From Fen-999 sp035654135 (lineage in GTDB: Bacteria; Pseudomonadota; Gammaproteobacteria; Burkholderiales; Rhodocyclaceae): 12,807 bases of DNA. The notes beneath the pieces were generated by a model. It was not told the origin of the DNA, made no database searches, and saw only the letters and a program-made list of their open reading frames with translations. This document shows, one piece after another, positions 7,744-12,807 of this stretch (the stretch's first letter is position 1; each line of letters starts with the position of its first letter). The stretch lies in the NCBI GenBank assembly GCA_035654135.1, contig DASRXN010000096.1, positions 1 through 12,807 of the forward strand, written 5' to 3'. Made by a program: the position numbers and the translations under genes.

Positions 7744-10200
7744 TCAGGCGTGGCCGACGACGAACGGATCGTCTCCACGCCCATTTACGAAATGACGCAG
7801 CAGTTCGTCAAAGGACAATGGGCGGCTGAACAGGAAGCCCTGTCCCTCGGTGCAGCCCAGACGCCGCAACGTATCCGCCTGGTCGTCCCTCTCGATACCC
7901 TCTGCTACGATACCCATGCCCATTGCATGGCCAAGGGCAACCACGGCCTCGACGATGGCCAGGCCCTCCTTACGATGGGGCAATTCGACGACGAAGGACT
8001 GGTCGATCTTGATGCGGTCGACGGGCAGGTCGCGCAGCACACTGAGCGAGGAATAGCCGGTGCCGAAGTCGTCGATGCTGATCGAAATGCCGAGCTGCTT
8101 CAGGGCGCCGAGGATGCCGCGACTGCGTTCGGTCGATTGCAGGGTGCTTTCCGTGATCTCCAGTTCGAGCGCGTCGGCAGGGAAGCCGACTTCGTCCAGC
8201 ACTTCATGTACGGTGGCCACGAAGTCGTCGCGCATGAACTGCCGCGGCGAAACATTGACTGCCAGCCTCAATTGGCGGCCCGTACGGTCAGTCAGTCCCA
8301 CGATTTCGCTGCAGGCGCGTTTCAGAACCCATCGTCCCAGCTTGTCGATGATGCCGCTATCCTCGGCCACCGGGATGAAGCGCGCCGGCATGATGGCGCC
8401 GAAATCCTCCTTCTGCCATCGCACCAGCGCCTCGACGCCGACGATGCGGCGGTCGGCCAGGTCCAGTTGCGGCTGGTAGTGCACGTCGAGGCCGTTTGCA
8501 TCGATGGCCCGGCGCAGACCCTGCTCCAGGTGCATGCGCTCGTGGGTGTGCGTCGACATGTCCTCCGAGTAGAAGTGGAAGCCGTTGCGCCCTTCCGTCT
8601 TGGCGACATACATGGCGATGTCGGCTGCGCGCATCAGCGAATTCGGGTCGGTGCCGTGGTCCGGATAGACCGAGATGCCGATGCTGCCGGAAACCGAAAT
8701 TTCCTCGCCGGCCAGCCGGATCGGCTTGCGCAGCGTGTCGAGGATCTTCTGGGCGACATACGAGGCGTAGGCGAGGTTCGCGCCGCTGGCCAGGATGACG
8801 AACTCGTCGCCGCCCAGGCGGGCCAGGGTGTCGCTTTGCCGCAGGATGCCCTTGAGCCGGTCGCTGACCACGCGCAGGAGTTCGTCGCCGACCGCATGGC
8901 CCATGGTGTCGTTGACGACCTTGAAGCCGTCGAGGTCGAGGAACATCAGCAGGCAGGGCTCCTGTTCGCGCTGTGCCTGGTCGAGGGCATGGGCGAACCG
9001 GTCGTCGAACAGCAGCCGGTTGGGCAGGCCGGTCAGCGGATCGTGGTGCGCGAGGTGGTCCAGCTGCTCGGCAGCCTCGTGGATTTCGGTCACGTCGGAG
9101 AAGGCGGTGACGATATGCGTGATGCTGCCCGAGGAATCGCGCACCACGCTCAGGCTCTGCCACGCCGGGAACGGCTCGCCGCCGCGTCGATGGCACAGGA
9201 TCTCGCCCTGCCAATAGCCGTCGGTGTCCTCCTCGATCAGGCGTGCCAGCTCGCCGTCCTTCCGGCGGACACGCAGCAACACGTCCGGGTCGGCGCCGAT
9301 GGCCTCGGCTTCCGCAAAGCCGGTGATGCGGGAGAAGGCCTCGTTGGCGGCGATAATGCGCTGCGCTGCGTCGGTGATGATGATGCCTTCTGCGGTGGTG
9401 TGGAAAACCACGGCGGACTGGCGCAGGCGGGCTTCGTCGCTGCGTCGCTGTGTCACGTCCTGGACAATGCCGACCACGCGTTCGTCGCCGCCGAGGCCCC
9501 GATAGGCCTTGGCATGCGCTTCCAGTTCGCGCTGGGAGCCATTCACCTCGTGAGTGCGGAATCCGAACAGCACCGGGTGGCCGTGCCCGAGGGTTTCGTT
9601 GAGCGTATCGCCGACGCGCTGCCGGTCATCCGGGGCGACACGCTCGAGGAATTCAGGCCAGGATTCGTCGACCGGCAGGCGCCGGTCCTTGTAAAGGATG
9701 CCCATGTGCCCGTCGGCGCGCAGCCGGCCCGACGTCGGCACCCATTCGAGCACGCCGAGCGAGGCGGCGTCCAGCGCCAGCTTGAGGCGCAGTTCGCTCT
9801 GTTCGACGGCGATCTCCACTTCGCGGCGCGCCAGCGCCATCTGGATCATGGCATGGAGTTCCCGCACCTCGCATGGCTTGATGAGGTAGCCGAACGGGCG
9901 GCTGGCCAGGGCACGCCGCAGCGTTTCGTCTTCCGCGTAGGCGGTGAGGAAGATCACCGGAATCCGGTGTTCAGCCTGAATGCGCAATGCGGCATCGATG
10001 CCGTCGATGTCTCCCTCCAGATGGATGTCCATCAGGACCAGGTCGGGAATATCGATGGATACGCGCTCCATGGCCTGTTCACCGCTGGCCACCATGGCGC
10101 AGACGGTGTAGCCCATGTCCTGAAGCTGGTTCTTCAGGTCGAAGGCGACGATCCGCTCGTCCTCGACGAGCATGAGGTTGGCAGGCAGCGGTGCATTCAT
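7744..10200 (-). CDS. response regulator with PAS-PAS-GGDEF-EAL output (cyclic di-GMP synthase/phosphodiesterase)
   Basis: This 818-residue protein has no membrane segment. The receiver domain (about 8-122) has acidic residues Glu13/Asp14, phosphoacceptor Asp58 in LVLMDIH, Thr86 and Lys108. Its PVIFLTAY and PFGYLIKP segments are of the type commonly paired with HisKA_2/HWE kinases. Two PAS domains follow (about 130-255 and 260-378). The GGDEF domain (about 380-545) has an intact GGDEF at 463-467 and an RQSD inhibitory I-site (454-457) exactly five residues before it. The EAL domain (about 555-805) keeps EAL (590-592), NVSPRQF, ELEITES, DDFGTGYSSL (710-719), Lys731 and Glu767. Both cyclic di-GMP activities could therefore be present, with the net direction perhaps set by phosphorylation and PAS ligands. 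The start overlaps the kinase stop by ATGA, with GGGGAG at 10209-10214 as Shine-Dalgarno. Confidence 0.93.
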   Translation of the reverse strand: MNAPLPANLMLVEDERIVAFDLKNQLQDMGYTVCAMVASGEQAMERVSIDIPDLVLMDIHLEGDIDGIDAALRIQAEHRIPVIFLTAYAEDETLRRALASRPFGYLIKPCEVRELHAMIQMALARREVEIAVEQSELRLKLALDAASLGVLEWVPTSGRLRADGHMGILYKDRRLPVDESWPEFLERVAPDDRQRVGDTLNETLGHGHPVLFGFRTHEVNGSQRELEAHAKAYRGLGGDERVVGIVQDVTQRRSDEARLRQSAVVFHTTAEGIIITDAAQRIIAANEAFSRITGFAEAEAIGADPDVLLRVRRKDGELARLIEEDTDGYWQGEILCHRRGGEPFPAWQSLSVVRDSSGSITHIVTAFSDVTEIHEAAEQLDHLAHHDPLTGLPNRLLFDDRFAHALDQAQREQEPCLLMFLDLDGFKVVNDTMGHAVGDELLRVVSDRLKGILRQSDTLARLGGDEFVILASGANLAYASYVAQKILDTLRKPIRLAGEEISVSGSIGISVYPDHGTDPNSLMRAADIAMYVAKTEGRNGFHFYSEDMSTHTHERMHLEQGLRRAIDANGLDVHYQPQLDLADRRIVGVEALVRWQKEDFGAIMPARFIPVAEDSGIIDKLGRWVLKRACSEIVGLTDRTGRQLRLAVNVSPRQFMRDDFVATVHEVLDEVGFPADALELEITESTLQSTERSRGILGALKQLGISISIDDFGTGYSSLSVLRDLPVDRIKIDQSFVVELPHRKEGLAIVEAVVALGHAMGMGIVAEGIERDDQADTLRRLGCTEGQGFLFSRPLSFDELLRHFVNGRGDDPFVVGHA

Positions 10201-11387
10201 GTTTTCTTCTCCCCAGGAAGGGTGTCCGCGGGAAAGCGCAACTCGAAGCGGCTGCCATTGCTGCTGTCGATGGTGACGCTTCCGCGCATCTGGTCGGCCA
10301 GTAGCGGCAGGAGCCGCAGGCCGAGCGACTTGGCGGCGCCGAGGTTGAAATCCGGCGGCAGGCCGACGCCATTGTCGGCAACCGTGAGCAGTACCTTGCC
10401 ATCCTCCTCCGCGGCAACCAGGCCGATGGTGATCTCGCCGTTCCGTTCGTCCGGAAAGGCGTGCTTGAACGCATTGGTGATCAGTTCATTGACGGCCAGG
10501 CCGCAGGGAATGGCCTGCTCGAGGCCGATGTAATACCGCTCCGGCGCCAGCGTCAGGCGCATGGTGATCCGCCCGCCGCGCGCCCGATAGGCGCTCAACA
10601 ACAGCTGCGCCAGCCGGCTGAGGTATTCACCGACGTCGACCCGCGAAAAGTCCTTGTGCTCGTAAAGCAGCTGGTGGGTGAGCCCCATGGCCTTGACGCG
10701 GCTCTGGCATTCGTCGAGGACGGTGCGCAGGCGCGGGTCATCGACGTTGCCGGCCTGGAGGTTGAGCAGGCTGGAAATCATCTGCAGGTTGTTCTTGACC
10801 CGGTGGTGCAGTTCATTGAGGAGCACCGTCTTTTCCTGCAGTGCCTTCTCGATGCGCTGCTGGGCCCGCTTGCGCTCGGTGATGTCGACAATGGACGCGA
10901 GCACCATCACGCCGTTCTCCGTGTCGATCGGGTTGAGGCCGATTTCAACCGGGAACTCGCTGCCGTCGGCATGCCGTGCGAACAGGTCACGGCCGCTGCC
11001 CATCGGGCGCGGTGCGGGACTGTCAAAAAAGCCACTCCGGAGAGATGCGTGATTGCCGGAAAGCCTGTCGGGCACCAGTTGGTCCACCGACCGGCCGACC
11101 AGTTCACTGCGCCGGTAGCCGAACAGCCGCTCCATTTCGGCATTGACCAGCACGATCCGCCCCTCGGCGTCGGCCATCACCATCGCATTGGGGGCCCATT
11201 CGACGACACGCCGGAAGGAATCCTCTCCCATCAGGGGAGCCGATTCACTTGCCGACGAGCGCAACGCCTCCACCTCGCTGCTGTTGCGCTCGCCAGTATC
11301 GATCGGTTTGCTCGGGATGAAATCCATCGCTGCGCTGCCGTGAATTCTCTTGGCCAAAACCCGACTGACGACAGTGTCTGCGCACAT
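10197..11387 (-). CDS. soluble PAS-domain sensor histidine kinase, HisKA_2 family
   Basis: This 396-residue protein autophosphorylates on His and probably passes the phosphate to the response regulator encoded directly downstream (4-nt ATGA overlap). A PAS domain spans about residues 55-170 (VNAEMERLFGYRRSELVG, 81-98), ending in the usual DITERKRAQ linker. The HisKA_2 dimerisation/phosphoacceptor segment is ELHHRVKNNLQMISSLLNLQ (192-211), with His195 the likely phosphorylated residue. The ATPase domain has an N-box NELITNAFKHA (300-310), G1 box DNGVG (338-342) and G2 SLGLRLL (354-360). There is no signal peptide or transmembrane helix, so it senses a cytoplasmic or diffusible signal. The start is uncertain: the ATG at 11387 has only a weak GGTGG before it, and the in-frame ATG at 11327 (residue 21) has no better site. 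The N-terminal 50 residues are low in recognisable structure. Confidence 0.9.
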   Translation of the reverse strand: MCADTVVSRVLAKRIHGSAAMDFIPSKPIDTGERNSSEVEALRSSASESAPLMGEDSFRRVVEWAPNAMVMADAEGRIVLVNAEMERLFGYRRSELVGRSVDQLVPDRLSGNHASLRSGFFDSPAPRPMGSGRDLFARHADGSEFPVEIGLNPIDTENGVMVLASIVDITERKRAQQRIEKALQEKTVLLNELHHRVKNNLQMISSLLNLQAGNVDDPRLRTVLDECQSRVKAMGLTHQLLYEHKDFSRVDVGEYLSRLAQLLLSAYRARGGRITMRLTLAPERYYIGLEQAIPCGLAVNELITNAFKHAFPDERNGEITIGLVAAEEDGKVLLTVADNGVGLPPDFNLGAAKSLGLRLLPLLADQMRGSVTIDSSNGSRFELRFPADTLPGEKKT

Positions 11388-11517
11388 GCCTGACCACCAC
11401 CGGCGTCATTCAATCGTTGGACAGCCGTATCCGGGAAGATTCCGCAAACCCGGAAATATTTGAATCTCATGTATGGCACAAGGGATTTCCTTGTCGGAAG
11501 GACGACCGCATCGAGGG

Positions 11518-11546
11518 TCGACATTGCGCACGGAGTTTCCTAGGCT
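11518..11546 (+). promoter_or_regulatory. possible promoter of the small gene
   Basis: TCGACA (11518-11523, five of six to the -35 consensus) and TAGGCT (11541-11546, three of six to the -10) are exactly 17 nt apart, 28 nt before the start codon at 11575. The -10 match is weak. Confidence 0.3.
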
Positions 11547-11561
11547 TCTAGATCAGCTCAC

Positions 11562-11569
11562 GGAAGGAG
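11562..11569 (+). promoter_or_regulatory. ribosome binding site of the small gene
   Basis: GGAAGGAG lies 5 nt before the ATG at 11575. It selects this start over the in-frame ATG at 11473, which would extend the protein into the promoter region. Confidence 0.8.
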
Positions 11570-11574
11570 CCGAA

Positions 11575-11991
11575 ATGAAACAAGTCAGAATCAGGTTCTC
11601 CGGAACCGAAATGGATTATTCCCGGGCAGCCGAATTGGCGAGGGTTTGTGCCAGAGAGGACAGCGGGGTTGCCGATCCCGTGCTCATGGCGTGGTGTGAC
11701 CGCAAGACGGGACGCACCTCGCCGGTCATCGAGGGCAGCGATCCACGCTACCGGTGGCGCGATTACGGTGCCAGCCACGGCGGCCAGCTGGAGGTGGACG
11801 TTGGTGACAGCTACGCATTCATTTATGCCGATTGCAGCGACTTTGGCCGCTACGAACCTTCGCCGTACAGCAACCTCGTGGACGACGTAGGCCGGGAGTA
11901 CATCTGCCAGATCAACATGCTCGCCGATCCGCATCGGCCGGCGCCGGGTGCCTGCACGCCGCTGGACGAGTGGACCAGCAAGTGGACATGA
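11575..11991 (+). CDS. small uncharacterised protein resembling the AF1514/DUF5619 family
   Basis: This protein of 138 residues has no signal peptide, membrane segment or known catalytic motif. The core runs DPVLMAWCDRKTGRTSPVIEG (residues 34-54), a Trp/Tyr segment near 59-64, SHGGQLEVDV (67-76) and SYAFIYAD (79-86). The pattern of a WxDRKTGxxSP strand, a following GG turn and a YxFIY strand recalls, from memory, the AF1514-type proteins (named after an Archaeoglobus gene), a small alpha/beta family of unknown function. A helix is likely at 15-27. The last 50 residues (with Cys87, Cys111, Cys127) look specific to this protein. The Shine-Dalgarno sequence is strong and the gene precedes the putA-like gene by 115 nt, so the two may be co-transcribed. 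A hairpin GGTTC-TCCG-GAACC occurs early in the frame (11594-11607). The family call is moderate; the reading frame itself is secure. Confidence 0.75.
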   Translation: MKQVRIRFSGTEMDYSRAAELARVCAREDSGVADPVLMAWCDRKTGRTSPVIEGSDPRYRWRDYGASHGGQLEVDVGDSYAFIYADCSDFGRYEPSPYSNLVDDVGREYICQINMLADPHRPAPGACTPLDEWTSKWT

Positions 11992-12005
11992 GGAGGCGGT
12001 CACCG

Positions 12006-12031
12006 GATATTCCGACGTAACTCGGAACATC
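12006..12031. repeat. 26-bp dyad upstream of the putA-like gene
   Basis: GATATTCCGA (12006-12015) and TCGGAACATC (12022-12031) pair at 9 of 10 positions around CGTAAC. It lies 14 nt after the small gene's stop and 75 nt before the putA-like start. Without a T tract it is more likely an operator or an mRNA hairpin than a terminator. A second small hairpin, GGCCG-TCGAT-CGGCC (12073-12087), lies closer to the start codon. Confidence 0.55.
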
Positions 12032-12106
12032 GCAAGCGGAGGCGTGCCACCACGGCTGACTTTCCGGCGTCGGGCCGTCGATCGGCCGGTCGATGAAAGG
12101 GACGGA

Positions 12107-12807
12107 ATGGACACGTTCGAGAAGGAGGTCCGGGTGATCGGCGGGTCCCTGCTCGCGCGGGGTGCCGGCGCGCGGCAGCGTCTCTACCGTGGGCCGGCAG
12201 GTACGGTTCTGGCTCACATGGTGGCAGATGCGCATTTGCGCGACAGCCTGTTCCAGCTGGTCGACGTGGCGCCGCAGCTGCGCGGCAGCGGCGACTTTGC
12301 TGCGCACTTGCGTGCCTATCTCGATGGCCGGAGCGGTGGCGGCTGGCCACGGTTCCTGCTCGACCTGCTGGCGCGGCCATCGCTTGCCTGGATTGCCCGG
12401 CATCAGATCCGCCGCCTGGCCGGCCGGTTCATGGCCGAGGAGAGCGAACGGGGCATGGCGCGGGCGCTGGACGAGCTGGCGCGCGTGCCGGCCGCGGCCA
12501 CGGTCGACGCGGTCGGCGAGGCGGTGCTCTCCGAGCCGGAAGCCGACAGCTACCTGGCGCGCAACCTGCAGCTAATCGAGTGGCTCGCGTGTCGCGGGCT
12601 ACCCCACCTGTCGATCAAGCTCACTGCGCTCACCGCGCGCTTCGATCCGCTCGATGCCGCCGGAACCCGCGCGCGCGTGGCAACCCGCCTGGCGCCGCTG
12701 CTCGATGCCGCGGCGCAGGTCCGCGCGACCGTGACCGTGGACATGGAACAGCATGAACTGAAGGCCCAGATCCTTGACCTGTTCCTGTCGATGGTGGCGG
12801 ACTTCCC
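12107..12807 (+). CDS. putA: proline dehydrogenase / PutA-type protein, 3'-truncated by window edge
   Basis: 233 codons are visible and the frame runs off the window. The FAD-dependent proline dehydrogenase domain oxidises proline to pyrroline-5-carboxylate, passing electrons to quinone. An alpha-helical arm domain (about 1-125) includes LFQLVDVAPQL (48-58), like the FRFVDVFP region of PutA proteins. The barrel then starts with VDAVGEAVLSEPEA (133-146), SIKLTAL (169-175, Lys171 in the active-site strand) and VDMEQHELK (211-219). The start has no ribbon-helix-helix DNA-binding domain, so this is either a minimal PutA of about 1000 residues (with the glutamate-semialdehyde dehydrogenase still to come) or a stand-alone dehydrogenase; the arm domain favours the first. 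The ATG at 12107 has only a modest purine-rich site (AAAGGGA). An in-frame GTG at 12044 exists, but it has a Shine-Dalgarno one base away and would add 21 atypical residues. Confidence 0.85.
   Translation, partial: MDTFEKEVRVIGGSLLARGAGARQRLYRGPAGTVLAHMVADAHLRDSLFQLVDVAPQLRGSGDFAAHLRAYLDGRSGGGWPRFLLDLLARPSLAWIARHQIRRLAGRFMAEESERGMARALDELARVPAAATVDAVGEAVLSEPEADSYLARNLQLIEWLACRGLPHLSIKLTALTARFDPLDAAGTRARVATRLAPLLDAAAQVRATVTVDMEQHELKAQILDLFLSMVADF

Larger units (their letters stand above)
11388..11574. promoter_or_regulatory. divergent intergenic region with several small dyads
   Basis: This region separates the - strand kinase from the + strand small gene and should hold promoters for both. 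Seen directly: TCCGGG (11430-11435) and CCCGGA (11449-11454); inside them GGAA-GA-TTCC (11434-11443) and TTCCG-N6-CGGAA (11440-11455); the palindrome AAATATTT (11454-11461); and TCCTT-GTCGG-AAGGA (11488-11502). The half-sites TTCC(G) and (C)GGAA recur. These could be operators or hairpins; no regulator can be named. No strong promoter for the kinase was found on the - strand. Confidence 0.4.

Noticed and set aside
7720..10533. A 937-codon open frame on the + strand opposite the kinase and GGDEF/EAL genes
   Set aside because: It is the mirror of two genes with full domain motifs on the - strand, in GC-rich DNA where antisense frames stay open by chance. Its translation has no recognisable domain.
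11474..11490. TGGCAC-like start of a sigma-54 promoter before the small gene
   Set aside because: The -24-like TGGCAC is present, but the GC expected ten bases after GG is missing, so the -12 element fails.
11912..12403. A - strand frame across the small gene's end and the putA-like start
   Set aside because: It overlaps two supported + strand genes and has no recognisable motif.
12162..12575. A 137-codon + strand frame inside the putA-like gene
   Set aside because: It is out of frame with the proline dehydrogenase frame that starts at 12107, which carries the conserved motifs and continues past the window end.

Overview
The window is GC-rich (about 60-65% by eye) and almost fully coding. 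It looks like the chromosome of a metabolically versatile proteobacterium. A betaproteobacterium, perhaps of the Rhodocyclales, is my best guess, from the dehydrogenase-first beta-oxidation protein, the encoded CCA end of the tRNA and the prkA-yeaH-spoVR operon. This is an inference from gene content, not a phylogenetic result. There is no sign of insertion sequences, prophage, CRISPR or plasmid functions.

Left part, + strand (1-2920). The 3' two thirds of a fused 3-hydroxyacyl-CoA dehydrogenase/enoyl-CoA hydratase is followed 28 nt later by a FadA-type thiolase. Together they supply the last three steps of fatty-acid beta-oxidation. Directly behind the thiolase stop lies a near-consensus promoter driving a single tRNA-Asp(GUC). 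A strong hairpin terminator after the tRNA can work for transcripts from both sides.

Middle part, - strand (11387 down to 2924). Five genes lie in one direction: a soluble PAS-HisKA_2 histidine kinase, a response regulator with REC-PAS-PAS-GGDEF-EAL domains (4-nt overlap with the kinase), then, after 97 nt, prkA (yeaG), yeaH and spoVR (ycgB; 4-nt overlap with yeaH). The last three form a known stress and stationary-phase operon: an AAA+/kinase-like protein, a MIDAS-containing von Willebrand A protein and a SpoVR-family protein. The kinase and regulator look like a cognate pair whose output is cyclic di-GMP turnover. Their position directly upstream of prkA, with no convincing terminator between, is the most interesting arrangement here.

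Right part, + strand (11388-12807). A non-coding region rich in small dyads separates the kinase from a divergent small gene of an uncharacterised family (it resembles AF1514/DUF5619). About 115 nt later a proline dehydrogenase/PutA-type gene begins and runs off the window; a long near-perfect dyad lies between the two. The PutA-like protein has no N-terminal DNA-binding domain, so it probably does not regulate its own gene.

No clearly new system is proven here. The best candidates for a second look are the signalling pair joined to the prkA operon and the small-gene/putA region with repeated TTCCG/CGGAA half-sites.
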